From the NCBI GenBank assembly GCA_037176725.1, contig JAZBRS010000020.1, positions 57,254,001-57,318,000 on the forward strand: a stretch of 64,000 bases of DNA, written 5' to 3'. This stretch comes from Posidonia oceanica. Its lineage: Eukaryota; Streptophyta; Magnoliopsida; Alismatales; Posidoniaceae. A model generated the notes under the pieces. The model worked only from the letters and a program-made list of their open reading frames with translations, was not told the DNA's origin and did not search any database. The translations under genes were made by a program, and so were the position numbers. Every line of letters starts with the position of its first letter. The first letter of the stretch is position 1. This document shows, piece by piece, positions 8,821-20,159 of the stretch.

Positions 8821-9312
8821 CCCGTCACCTTATCATTTTTTTTCTCCTTTTCGGCGTAACCTTGTCCCAGGAAGACAAAGTCACGCACCCCCTTTCTGCG
8901 ATAGGAGAGTTGGCCTCTCTCCCCTCGCACTCTTTTCTTTCCTGCTGGCTTGTTCCCCAGACGGGGACAAGCTGCACCCTGTTTCCCCTTGCTTTGTCGC
9001 GTGAGTTTGGCCTCCCTGCCAGATCCTCGCGCCACATCGCGTCCTTTTATCTTCTCTCTTGCATCATCTCCGCGCCTTCTCAGCTAGCATTGCATATTAA
9101 TTTAACATCATCAGCATCACTTGCGTGGCATCAGCATCTCTTCTAGTTGCACTAACTTTTGTACTAACTTTTGCATCGCATTAGCATGCATTGCATACTT
9201 AGCATCATTTATCTGCACCCAACACCTCGCATTGCGGCAATGGGCTACGACGTTCGGTGCATCCGCCGAATAAGTAACTCACGCCAATAGCAAATCTTTT
9301 GGCCCTCCGGTC
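8821..9312 (+). other. Element A 3' untranslated region between the array and the polypurine region
   Basis: No gene is seen. Inverted repeats continue: GGAGAG/CTCTCC inside GCGA/TCGC (about 8896-8927), GCTTGT(T)CCCC/GGGGACAAGC (about 8947-8972) and TTCGG/CCGAA around GTGCATCC (9253-9270). The last one is kept in copy B, with a longer stem TTTTCGG/CCGAAAA, and in D in altered form. TGCAT-rich sequence lies between 9080 and 9200. Confidence 0.55.
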
Positions 9313-9396
9313 AAATGGGGTGTCTTGTCAACCCTGAGCAGCGGTCTCGGTCCCCTTGACCTCGCTCAGGGAGGGGCATCTGTTGACACCCCATTT
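9313..9396 (+). promoter_or_regulatory. Polypurine tract and nested stem at the internal/3' LTR junction of element A
   Basis: The purine run AGGGAGGGGCATC (9368-9380) directly precedes the LTR and is the best candidate for the plus-strand primer of reverse transcription. AAATGGGGTGTC (9313-9324) is the exact complement of GACACCCCATTT (9385-9396) inside the LTR, and CCCTGAGC (9332-9339) of GCTCAGGG (9364-9371) in between, so the tract sits within a two-level stem. The same layout is found in copies B and D. Confidence 0.75.
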
Positions 9397-9449
9397 CGAC
9401 AAGGCTGAATCAGCGGATCTCTCTGGCGGCTAGGAAAAACCCAAAATCG

Positions 9450-11330
9450 CACATTCCTCTTCATCCTTCTTCCCAAATCAAACTCCAGCTCAAACCTCAG
9501 AGCCAAACCTAGAACCACACCCATTTTCTAACCCCAAAACCTTACCCTGAAACCATCCCAAAACCTTACCCTCAAACCATTCAAAACCCAAGCCAAACCC
9601 AAACCCTAACCCTCCTTTCTACCCTTCAAAACCAGCCAACTTGACCTAAGCCTTTACCCCTCTTCCCGAGCTCAAAACTTGACCAAAATCCATAGGAAAA
9701 TCCACCAACACCCACTCAACAAACCTACTCTAAAACCTAGAAATTTCTAAACCTGACCCATTCCCAAAAACCCTAGAAAACCTAGGTGAATTTCCCCTTT
9801 TTCTACACCTTGAAACCCCTCCAAAACCTTCTTAGAATCAAACCAAAACCTTAGACCGAATACCTTAAGCCCTAGACTACCCACTCGCCAATTTTCACCC
9901 CATTCTGAGACCTCTAAACCTTCCTTTCACCCAAATTATCGTTTTCTCTCTCCAGGATTATCGTTTTCTCTCTCCTCTCTCTCTCCTGATTATCATCTCC
10001 CTTTTCATCTCCTTCTTGCCCTTTCCCTGACCTGGCTGTGGGCCCCCTTTGTGCTTCTATCCCTTCTCTATCTTATTCCTATTTTTATTTTATTTTTAGC
10101 ATTTTCTCTGAATTTTAAAAAATCATTTCCCTCCCACTCATCTCTTTCCCTTTTATTTCTCCCTTTTTCCATTTTCTTCCTCCTTCTCTTTTCCTTTTCT
10201 TTCTTTTGCAAAAACCCATAAAAACCCCTAAAAATCCATAAAATTCCAAAACATAAAAGAGACAAACCAGAACTCTAAGAAAAACAATTAAAAAACATTA
10301 AGCAATCAATTAAAAAACTTAAACTTAACTGAATCAAGCTAAAAAGAAAATCAAGCATGCAAACTAAAAAATGCGAAACAAACCAAAATAAAATACTGAA
10401 AAATCTAGGAAAAAACTAAAACAAAATCAAGACCCACCAAAAGTAAAAACCCTACCAAAAGAATTAAAAATAAACCCTAAAAAAGAAGTGAAACAATTAA
10501 GAACACTAAGATAAGTAATTAATGAAAGAAAAAGCTTAACTTAACAAACCTAAGGAAAACAATTTGAGAACTCAATTAAGAAAGATGAAGAACACATCAA
10601 AAAGACTTGAAGACTCTTAATCAAACAAGAGAAACCTAACTAAAAAACATCAAGAAAAATTAACAAATAAAAATCAAACATAATTCAAAAGACTTAAGAA
10701 AGAAAATCCTAAAAGACTAAAACTAAAAAGCCCAAAACCCACTCTAATTAACCTAAAAATAAATCCTAAAAAAATCCTAATTAACATCCTAAGTGCTTAA
10801 CAAGAAAAATACAATTTAAAAAAAAAAACAATTTGAAAAGACTTAACAAACACTTAATCAAATGGAAAATGAATTAAAGGCAAAAGAAAAATCTAAAACC
10901 CTAATCAACCCTAAAATGCACTAATTAACCCAAAACAATCATTAAAAAACCTAATTAAAATCCTAACCTAAACACAACCATTCTAAAAACTCTTCCCATC
11001 CTTTTCTATTTTTATTTTATTTTTATTTTTATTTTCTTCCTTCTTTCTCCTCTTTCTTTCTTTTTCTTCCTTCTTCCCTTTCTTTTCTACCCCTCCTTCT
11101 TTCCTTCTTTCTTAATTTCTTTTCTACTACTGTGCTCAAGGCCCAGCCCATGCCCAACTTCTTCTTCTTCCCTCCATCTCTTCTTCTTCTTCCACTCTCC
11201 TCCTCTCTCACAGCCAAAAAACGACAGCAGCCTCCCCCATTGGTTTTCTTTTTTTTCAAACCTCCCTGACACCACCTTGACCTCCCACCATCACCCACGA
11301 CCCACGACCACCATCACCACCCTACCCTGT
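9450..11330 (+). other. LTR A, first part: AAACCCTAA-like, A-rich and pyrimidine-rich sequence, no gene
   Basis: The first 500 bases are rich in AAACC and CCCTAA strings, which resemble plant telomere repeat but are scattered and imperfect. From 10180 to 10990 the sequence is more than half A, with AAACCTAA and AAGAAAAA words, and from 10990 to 11330 it is C/T-rich on this strand. I see no RNA gene or protein. Confidence 0.6.
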
Positions 11331-11359
11331 GGCCTGAAACCAAGGACAGCAACCCATTC

Positions 11360-12365
11360 CTTCTCTTTTTGACTGTTGAAAATCAGCAACTTTGGAGGGA
11401 TCAAAACTTGAGATCTTGGAACGAGAAAGGGGTTCGGCCAGCACACCTGCATAGACCAAGTCACCAGCTCTCGCACCCTTCTTCCAGAACCCAAAAAGAC
11501 CCCCAATCCTTGCCGGAACTCTTCCCCGAAGTAGCCAGCACCCAAACAAGCTCAGAGCGACCTTCTTCCTTGCAAACCCACCACCACGAGCCTCCTAAAA
11601 TCCCAGAACTTTGCCATCAGACTCACCAAGCAATCACCTTCCCAAGCCACCCAAAATCACATCCTGAAACCTCCCACACTCCTCACAGTCCACTACAAAC
11701 ACTTGGGTCCTCATTTTTGCCAAAAACTTCAAACTCCCATAACTTCCTCTACACTCAGTGAAATTCACTTCCGTTTCCCCCCACGCACTCCCCGAACAAC
11801 CACCTAGCCGCCCGTGCCTTCGCCTCGCCTTGGAGCGCCGCACAACGCCGCACCCACCTCGGCCTTCACCGGTGAAGCTCCACTGAACCAGATCTCGCCC
11901 CGGGCTGTAGAACGTGCTTCTGATTACTCCGTCATCTTCCTTGGACCTCCGGCGACGCCCCCGAACCGCCCCCACACCAGCAGCCGCCGTCCTCCGCCGT
12001 CTCCACCTTCCTCCGGCCGGCCGAAATCCTCCTGGATGGGTGGCTTCTTCCAGCGCGCGTGAAGGGCGAAGAAGGCCTCCACCGGATTCTCCTCCTCTCC
12101 CTCTTGCTCCTCGGCCTTTCCCCGAGGGTTTTCATCGCCTGTGCCGCCCGCAATCCCTCGCCGAAGTTGTCGTCTTCTCCGGCGCCGGCGACTCCCGCAG
12201 CAGCTCCTCCACGCGTCTCCGCCGCCGCCGACGCCGCTGCAAGCCTCCTCCACCTCCCTCGCGCCCCGCCGGCTCCTCCCAGCTCTCCGCTGCACCGCGC
12301 CGTCCCTCCCCCGCCTGACCAGAGCGTCGCCGGCGGACCTCCGGTCGTCTCCCCGCTGTAAGCTG
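11360..12365 (+). other. LTR A, GC-rich block
   Basis: Composition switches sharply to GC-rich with CCG and GCC runs (strongest 11950-12350). Overlapping open frames of 80 to 157 codons exist on both strands, all Pro/Arg/Ser-rich. Equivalent GC-rich blocks occur in the other LTRs (for example 18720-19060, 36140-36620, 42240-42580 and 49130-49560), but the frames are not kept. It may mark the promoter/leader of the element; no TATA box was identified with confidence. Confidence 0.45.
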
Positions 12366-12399
12366 CTGCCATTCTTTCCTTTTTTTATTTTCAACAACT

Positions 12400-13420
12400 T
12401 TACTTAATTTTCTCCACATTGCATCCATATCATATTAAGTTCTCAATATTGCTTTTAGGTCCTGATGACTTAAGTCATATGTTACATTGATCTTATAATC
12501 TTATTAAATTGCTTTAAATGTTTCTAGTTTTCAATATTTGCATGATAGTCCACTTACTGTGTTCGCTAGTTATAAAAAATTTCGTTTCAGCCCTTATGCT
12601 TTCAATATTTGCATCCAGGTCCTACAGTAGTTCATGTAATCTTAATATGCATAGTTTGCCTTATTGTATTGCATTCTATATCCCTGTTTTTTCCATTTTT
12701 TGCTGTCTGATCCATTGTAATGTAGAACCTAGGTCTTAATTTAAATTGTTTGCTTACTGTATTGCATGTTTGCCCCTCTGATTTTTCATTTTTGCATCTA
12801 GGTCCATTTTAAATGCATAATGATCATTTTGCATGCATCTTAGCTTATTGCATTGCATTTTCAACCTTGCATTTTCAAAAATTGCATGTCAGTCCCCAGA
12901 CCTTGATTTCAGAACACATTTTGCATCTAAAATTGCATACTTGACCCTTGCATGATTTAAAAATGACATATAGGTCCTTGCATCCTCTTAAAGTAATGTA
13001 AAAAGACCGTTTTGCCCCTAAAGTTCAATCTTAGCTCCTATTCTTATAAAATTGCATATAGACCCTCCACTTGCATTCTCAGACTCCCCAGGACCCTGTT
13101 TTCTGGAAAAATTGCATTTTAGCCCCTCATGTTTTAAAAAATTGCTTTTTGCTTGTCCTTCGCTTTCAAAACCTCCTCTAATGCATACCAACTTTTAAAA
13201 GCTGTGTTCTGAAGCCTATTTTTTTTGCAAAACTACCCTCTGCCACCTCCTGTTCTCAGAATCCCTGCCTGTAAGCCCCATCCTTTTCAAAAATTTGCAT
13301 TTAAGCCCCTTTTCTTTTTTAAAATAGCATTTGAACTCCTCTTTTTCTAAAAAGTCTTCCTCCTTGTCTTTTCTGGCACCTTGCATGCATTTGCATTCAT
13401 GTAGTTTTGCATTAAGTTTC
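12400..13420 (+). repeat. LTR A, TGCAT-rich tract
   Basis: About one kilobase is built of loosely repeated words such as TTTGCATNNAGGTCC and AAAATTGCATTTTAGCCCC, at intervals of about 25 to 45 bases. The complementary words (ATGCAA with GGACCT) fill the same place in the other LTRs: 17050-18690, 34640-36110, 41180-42190 and 49620-50640. The repeats are too diverged for a simple satellite. Confidence 0.65.
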
Positions 13421-13661
13421 TTTCGCACACACCAGAGCCCCCTCAGCTCCCATCCACCTGGGAGGACCCTTTTGCACACCCCTAGGACCTCCTGAACACC
13501 TAGGTCTGTTCTTCTCTCCTGTTCTGGCCTTTCCGCCCTGAAGCTGCGATATCTTTCAATCCGGCCATTGGATCTTCCTAAACAAGCTGCCCAGGCGACT
13601 GCAGCGAAGCGCTCTTCAGCACGGACCAAGCAGATTTCAGATCAGACCCCAGGATTTCCAG

Positions 13662-13987
13662 GTATGCCCTCCTGAACCTTTGCGTTGCATTCAATCGCAT
13701 GCCGTTTGCATAGTTTGCTTCGTTTTCGCTTTCGGTCTCTTGGAGCATGTAGAATAGGACCTCCCCTTCTTGTCTATCAATTCCAATCCCCGTTTCGCGT
13801 ATTCTTGAGTGTTTTGTGTTGTGTTTTCCCTGGATTTGCCACTTAATGTGACTTTCTTCCCCCTTTTCCACGATCCGATCGCATCGCGAGCTTTGGGCAG
13901 CGTGCGAGACACACCGTGGAGCGGTTTAGTGGGAAACGGTCACAAAGAGGCGGTAATCCCTCCGTTTGCTCACTCTCCCCTTTGCAG
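13662..13987 (+). other. Intron-like segment inside LTR A
   Basis: CCAG|GTATGCC at 13662 fits a 5' splice site and CTCTCCCCTTTGCAG| ending at 13987 fits a 3' splice site with a pyrimidine tract; the segment is 326 nt. The same pair of sites, the same distance apart to within a base, is present in solo LTR 2 and LTR B. Splicing is inferred from these signals only. Confidence 0.45.
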
Positions 13988-14094
13988 GTCTTTACACCTG
14001 CTCTGTGCGGCCCCGAACAGCGTCTGTTCTCACACACGCGCTGTCTTACCTCTCTTTGGCTTCTGCTGATCTTTTTCTTTGCATTAGCATTCGC

Positions 14095-14560
14095 ATAGCT
14101 TTTCCGGGGTTTTGTTCCGCTGTTTTGGCACCGTTTTGCGTGCCTGCTTTGCTTTTGCACCGTTTTGCGCGCCCGTCTTGTTTTGGCACCATTTCGCGTG
14201 CTCAGTTTCGTTCTTTTTGCATCGTTTTGCGTGCCATTATGTTTTGTTGTCTCGTTTTGCGTGCCGCCTTGCTTTTTCGCTCATTTTGCCCGCCGATTTC
14301 GTTCTTTTCGCACCGTTTTGCGTGCCATTCTGCTTTCTTGCCTCGTTTCGCGCCCGTCTTGTTTTTCGCTTGTTTTGCGTGCCGGTTTCGTTCTTTTTGC
14401 GCCGTTTTGCGTGCCATTCTATTTTATTGTCTCGTTTTGCATGCCGCCTTACTTTTTTCGCTTGTTTTGCGCACCGGTTTTGTCTTTTTGCACCGATTTG
14501 CGTGCATTCTTGTTTCTCGCTTCGTTTTGCGCGTTTTACGCCGTTTTCTCTTGCATGTCG
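14095..14560 (+). repeat. LTR A, GCGTGCC minisatellite
   Basis: Units of the type CGTTTTGCGTGCC are repeated about a dozen times at intervals of roughly 35 to 45 bases. Because the unit lacks stops, long frames rich in Phe, Cys, Arg and Ala are open here on both strands; these are repeat artefacts. The other LTRs carry the same region: 16280-16790, 33620-33960, 40180-40500 and 51300-51550. Confidence 0.75.
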
Positions 14561-14840
14561 ATCCCATTGCATGGTTTTCACGCTGTTTTGCCTTCTCGTC
14601 CACATTTGCATATAGGGCTGTGATGCTTACTACCTGGAGTTCTCACGAGCTAGGTTTCGCCTGGTTCGGAACACGGACAGCGTAGCTGAGCACTTAGAGA
14701 GCACGTTTACTTCCCAGCCTTGCATTTTCCCACTTAGAGCACTCCTTGAGCATTCATTTAGGCATTCATAGGCACATAGGCATTCAATCCTGCATTTCCC
14801 TGCATATGCGAGCGTAAGCCTAGAAAGACCGATTCTCGGG

Positions 14841-14873
14841 CGTGTCGGGGGTGCCTAACACCTTCCCCGCGCG
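14841..14873 (+). promoter_or_regulatory. Conserved 33-nt hairpin near the LTR 3' end (copy A)
   Basis: CGTG(T)CGGGGGTG, loop CCTAA, then CACC(TT)CCCCGCGCG. The surrounding 100 bases are the best conserved part of all five LTRs. It lies about 320 bases before the LTR end, so it may belong to the 3' end of the transcript (R/U5), but no function can be assigned. Confidence 0.55.
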
Positions 14874-15190
14874 TAACAGGAGTCCTTGCCCTGTCTTCTG
14901 GCCCGCAATGACCATATTGCCCCTATCCTAGGCTAGAGTCATCTCATTTGCATTCATTTGCATTTGTTTTCCTTTGCATTGCTTTGCTTTGCATTTCTTT
15001 CTTGGTTTTGCGTGTTAATTCACGCATTTCCCCCGGTTTTCCTTGTCTCCCGTTAATAGACATGGTGGCGACTCTGATTTGTCTTATCTTTCCCTTTTTC
15101 TCCTCGATTTTAAGTGTTTTCGAGTTGAGCCTCTTCCTCGGATCCAATCGCCGCTAATTAGCGAGCCTGATTCCGATCGGGATCGCTACA

Positions 15191-15677
15191 GTTGGTGATG
15201 TTGTTTGACAAGGAAAACAATTCTCATCAAACCTTACATGCCTAGCAATAATCATTTTATTTGAATTCAGATTATAACACTTGTAGGCATGATGTGAAGG
15301 ACTATAGCCTAAGAACAAATGAGGTAGAGAACGAAATTGAAGTTTGTGAGTGTTATAGGGCCTTAGAAGAGGAAAACACTTACAGCCAAAGACTTTGAGG
15401 AAACCATAATCAGGTGACTTGTTGAACAACCTTTGAAAAGGAGACAAATGGCCAAGTGAAGGAGAGGGATGGAGATTAATCAAATTGGCTGCTGTTTGAA
15501 ATGCATGATCCCAGAATTTCAAAGAGACTCCACTGTGTGCCAATAATGCCAAAGCTGTCTCTATTAAGTGTCTATTCTTCCTTTCAGTACATCCAGTTTG
15601 TTCAAGAGTATATGGAGCACTAATCCTGTGATTCATCCCCAAACCTTTGAGTTCTTCATATAGCCTTCTGTATTCAC
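15191..15677 (-). pseudogene. Ty1/copia integrase fragment
   Basis: On the minus strand this encodes the C-terminal part of a copia-type integrase: EYRRLYEELKGLG, then ISAPYTLEQTGCTERKNRHL (the region of the catalytic Glu), KFWDHAFQTAANLIN, FGCKCFPLLRPYN and LPHLFLGYSPSHHAYKC. Both ends are cut: element A is joined at 15190 and element D at 15678, and the open frame runs a short way into each LTR by chance. The rest of the copia element would lie outside the two insertions. The fragment itself has no stop codon. Confidence 0.85.
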
Positions 15678-18600
15678 TGTAGTAATCCTGAAATTCGGAT
15701 CGTCCATGCATGATGCCAAAGCTCGCGTGCACCGATCGGAACTAAGGTCACTATATGCAGCTGAATCCGAGGAAGGAAACTTGACTCAGAAACGCTGGCA
15801 AAAGAAGGAAAAGAAAAGATAAGAGAAATCAGAGTCGCCACCGTGTCTATTGAATCGGGAGACAAGGAAAACTGGGGAAATGTGCGAATAAACACGCAAA
15901 ACCAAGCAAAGGAATGCAAAGGGATGCGATGCGACGCAATGCGATGCTATGCTATGCAATGCTATGACTCGTGCCTAGGATAAGGGCAATATGGTCACTG
16001 CACGCCAAGAGACAGGGCAAGGACACCTGTTACGTGTGGAAAAGGTGTTAGGCACCCCCAACACGCTCGAGAATCGGTCTTTCTTAGGCATAACTCGCGC
16101 ACATATGCCAAACGATGCATGCCTAATGCCTAAATGCCTAATGTTGTGCTCTAAGTGCTGAAATGCATGCAGGGGAATTAAGCGAGCAATCTATGTGCTC
16201 AGCAACGCTGCTAGTGTTCTGAATAGGCAAGCCCTAGTTCGTAGAACTCCTAGGCAGTAAGCATCATCGCCCTAATGCAAATGCAGGCGATAAAGCAAAA
16301 ACAGCGATGAAAACAATGCAATGCAAGCGACATGCAAGGGAAAGCAATGCAGGGGGCGGAAAACCATGCAAATGCAAGCGATATGCAGAAGAAAACCAAA
16401 GCGGGTACTGAAAATGGTGCAATGCAGATGATGTGCAAAAGAAAGCAAATGCAGGCGTGCAAAACGGTGCAATGCAAAAGAAAACGAACGTGGGCACGCA
16501 AAACGATGCAAATGCAAGTGATATGCAAAGAAAACGAATGCGAGCGCGCAAAACGGTGCAGAATGCAAGCAATATGCAAATAAAACAAATGTGGCACGCA
16601 AAACGGTGCAGAATGCAAGCGATATGCAAATAAAACAAATGCGGCACGCAAAACGATGCAAAATGCAAGTGATATGCAAATAAAACAAATGCGGCATGCA
16701 AAACGGTGCAGAATGCAAGTGATATGCAAATAAAACAAATGCGGGCACGTAAAACGGTGCAGAATGCAAGCGATATGCAAAGAAAAACAAAAGCAGATGC
16801 AGAAAGGCCTAATCTATATGCATGAGAAGACAGATTGCATAAATGATGCATGTAATGCAAATTAGATAGTAATGAATGCTATATAGTGCTTCAGATGGGC
16901 TTATCTTGAGAATCTAGGGCCCGATCTGAGATAACTTTGGTTTGAATGAAAGATCATTCAATCGGAAAGACTTGGACAGTTAGATCGTGAAGATCCAACA
17001 GTCCGATCAAAAGTTATTCAGAAAGCAAGTCAGATGGCTAAGGGCCAGCAAAAGTGGGCTACATAGGGGTCTAAGTGCAAATTAGCCGCTAAGTGTGTGC
17101 AAATGTAAGGTGTTCTAGATGCAATGGGACTACGGATGCTCAAATGCATGCATGGATGCAATGTGCAATGATATGCAGGTGCAATGCATGTAGGAATGCA
17201 AATGCAGGGACCTAAGTGCAATTTAGGTGAATGCAGGGGCCTATGTGCAAAGATGGGGCAAAAGTATGGAATGCAGCAATTAAGGTGAAAAAGGGAGCTA
17301 GCAATGTAATATGGCATGCATGCAGAAGCTAGATGTAGCATTGGATGCAAGAATGCATGATGTAGAGATAAGCAGGGACCTATATGTAGTAAAAGAAAGC
17401 TATAGGGTTCAAATGCAATGCAGGGCTAAAAATGCAAATGCATGTAGCATGTGGGCCTATATGCAATGCAGGAAGGCATGCCAGATGATGGGCAATGCAA
17501 TGGCAATGATTAAAGCATGCAACAGTTAAGATTTGCAATTAAAATGACTGTTGTGCAAGATTGCAATGCAACATGGCAACTAAATGATATTTAAGTGCAA
17601 AATTATTGCATGCTGGGCTTATATGCAAATGCAGGAGGCAAATGTAGGAGGCAAATGCAATGCCAATGAAGCTAAAACATGGCATTTAATGGCTTCTAGA
17701 TGCAGGCAAGGCTTATATGCAATTAAAACCTAATGTAGGGTTAAAATGCAATGCCAGATTAGCTTTAGAAGTGCAATTAAAAGACTTCTAGATGCAGGCA
17801 AGCCCTTAATGCAGTTAAATGAGGTGCAAAATTAGCATGCAATGCAATGCAGTTTAAAAGAATGCAATTGAAGGACTTCTAGAGGCAAAAAGGACCTTAA
17901 TGCAATTTTTAAAACATGCTGGGCTTTATTGCAATGTAATAAGGTTAATACTTGCATTTAAATCACAATTTATAGCAAAACATGATCTAAATGCAAATAT
18001 TAAAACTCTGGGGACTTATTTACAATGCAATAAGGCAAGAAAATCTCATTTAAATCACATGTAAACATGTTACAGGACTTAAATGCAATTTTCAGAACTT
18101 GCAGATGTTTTATGCAATGCAATAAAGTCAAAAATGCATGTTAAATGAATGCTTAATTGATGCAGGACTAATATGCAATTTAATTAAAAGCTAGGGATGC
18201 AAATGCAATGTAACAAAACAAAATCAGAGATATCATGCATGCTGTGATTTATTTAGGACCTAAATGCAAATAAATTAGAGCATGGGGATGCAAATGCAGT
18301 ACAGTAAGTTAAAATCCTAAATTAAATGCATGCTGTGATTTATTTTAGGACTTAAGTGCAAATAAAGTAAAATAGTGGGCTTAGATGCAATGCAACAAAG
18401 TTAAAATGCTGATTTAAATGATTGTAATTGATGCAGGACCTAAATGCAAGCATAAAATAAACATGAGGTCCTAAATGCAATGCATTCAAATAAATTTAAA
18501 TTACTTAAGCTGCAGAGGGACTGAAATGCAAATAAAATAACATGCAGTACTTTATTTTAATGTAGTATAGTTTAAATGCAGATTTAAATGAAATGCCATT

Positions 18601-20159
18601 GATGCAAGGACCTAGATGCAAACATAAATAAACCTAGGGACCTAAGTGCAATGCATGCATTAACAGAAAAAATAAAATGATGATTTAAGTTGCTACAGTG
18701 CTACAATGTCTTTCGACACCTGCAGGACTGCAGTGGAGGGGGAGGAGCTCGCAGCAGCGCGGCGGCGAGCGACGGGTGGTGCTGGTGGCCTAGGAAGCTG
18801 CAGATGGTGCTCCAAAGGCTGGCGGTAGTCTCGGCGGCGCGTGCGAGTGCCGGAGGCGGTCTGCCGATCTTGGCGGCCTGTTGCAGAGGAGGCCAGAGGC
18901 GGAGTAGGTGCTGGAGGCTGTGGAAGACGGCGGGCGGTGCTGGGTTGCATTACGGGAGGTGCGGCGGTGTTGGCGGAGCGATCCGGAGACTCAGAGCTGG
19001 CCGGGAGCACGGCGGCATTGCAGTGGCTCGTTGGAGAAGACGACACTGTAGCGCAGCGCCAAAAGCTAATCTAGGCCTCTAAGCTCAGGTCTAGCTAGCT
19101 ACGAAGCACAAGGGAGGTACAAGGAGCTTAGAGGTAAGGTTGCTTACCTGTGGCAAGGTCTGAGGAGCACTGCCAACCTCCTATGGATTCGCTGCTGCAG
19201 ACAGAGGTGGGGACGGCGCTACAGGCGGCACCGGCGGTTGGGGAAGATCGGCAGAGGTTGCTGGTGCGCCGAGGAAGCTTCGGAGCCAAACAGAAGGGGA
19301 TTTGGTGCACTGAGGCCGGGGAACAGATTTTGGGTCTCTCTACCCAATTCCGGTCTCCTCTGGGCTGTGTAGCTCTCTCCGGTGGTCTCTCACACTCTCT
19401 GGGATCGTGGGAGGCTAGAAAGTGTGGAGAAGGTGAGCTGGGGTGCGTGCAAGGCTGGGGTGAGGTGGACTTTGCAGTGGGTGTGCATGTGGGCAGAAGA
19501 AAGGGAAATGGATTCTCTGGTTTGGTTTTTGCTCGCTGGGTGTTGTTCTCACCAAGTGTTGCTGCTCTCCTCCTAATGCTGCCCTCTTCCCTTCCTCTAA
19601 TGATGCTCTCCAATGGATCAAGAGGAGCTGCGTTGTTTAATGGAGGCTTTTTTTTTAGGATAAGGTGGCTATGCTGGGTTTTTGCAGAGGTTTTAAGGGG
19701 CTGCCATTGGCTGAGGCCTTGGCTGAGAGAGCGGGAAAGAAGGAGGAGGAGATGGCCCGATGGGAAGGGTAGTAAGTGGTGAGGAAGGCTGTGCAAAATG
19801 GTGCATGTTGGGGGTGTTGTTGAGGTGAAGAGGCTTCTACAGATGGAGAGAAAAAAAAAAGGAAAAAAATGAAGAGGAAGAGAAGGGGAGGTCATGGGCT
19901 GTTGTGGGCTGAGAAGGAAAAAAATAAAAAAGAAAAAAAGAAGGCAGTGAGCCGGGCTGAAGGTGGAGGAGAAAAGGGAAAAAGAAAAGAAAAAGAAGAG
20001 AAATAGGTGGGTTGGGCTGAAGGAGTAGGAAAAGAAAGAGAAAGAAAAAAGGAAAGGAAGGAGAAAAAGAAGAAAAAGAGTGGGAAAAAAGGAAGAAGAA
20101 GAAGAAGAAGAAGAAGAAGGCTTGGAAGAAGGAGAAGAGCTTGCAAGGGTTTGTGCATG

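Larger units (their letters stand above)
1..15190 (+). mobile_element. Element A: Tat-type Ty3/gypsy LTR retrotransposon, 5' part outside the window
   Basis: The visible part runs from the middle of the polyprotein through pol, a spacer, a 400-residue extra ORF, a 3 kb repeat-rich non-coding region, a polypurine region and a complete 3' LTR that starts TGTTGACACC and ends CGCTACA. Gag, protease and the 5' LTR lie left of the window. The element ends at 15190 inside a Ty1/copia integrase gene, so the right half of its target duplication would be GTTGG; the left copy is not visible. The visible ORFs have no internal stop, unlike the related copy B at the other end of the window, so A is probably the youngest or best-preserved copy here. 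Confidence 0.9.
9381..15190 (+). repeat. 3' LTR of element A (5810 bp)
   Basis: It starts TGTTGACACC after the polypurine tract and ends GATCGCTACA against copia sequence. It is related along its length to the LTRs at 15678-20813, 32986-38411, 39613-45549 and 46601-52186. In order it holds AAACCCTAA-rich sequence (9450-9930), an A-rich tract, a pyrimidine tract (about 11040-11330), a GC-rich block (11780-12360), a TGCAT-rich tract, an intron-like segment, a GCGTGCC minisatellite, a 33-nt hairpin and the terminal 190 bp. No transcription start could be fixed. None of the many open frames inside is shared convincingly with the other LTRs. Confidence 0.9.

Noticed and set aside
11924..12397. Pro/Arg/Gly-rich frames on both strands of the GC-rich LTR block
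   Set aside because: High GC removes stop codons; the frames are not shared with the same block in the other LTRs.
13966..14685. Overlapping frames of 150-240 codons rich in Phe, Cys and Ala, like a membrane protein
   Set aside because: They arise from the stop-free GCGTGCC minisatellite; several frames on both strands are open at once and unit lengths shift the frame between LTRs.
15154..15732. 192-codon copia ORF as one gene
   Set aside because: Its first and last codons lie in the flanking LTRs of D and A; only 15191-15677 is copia sequence.
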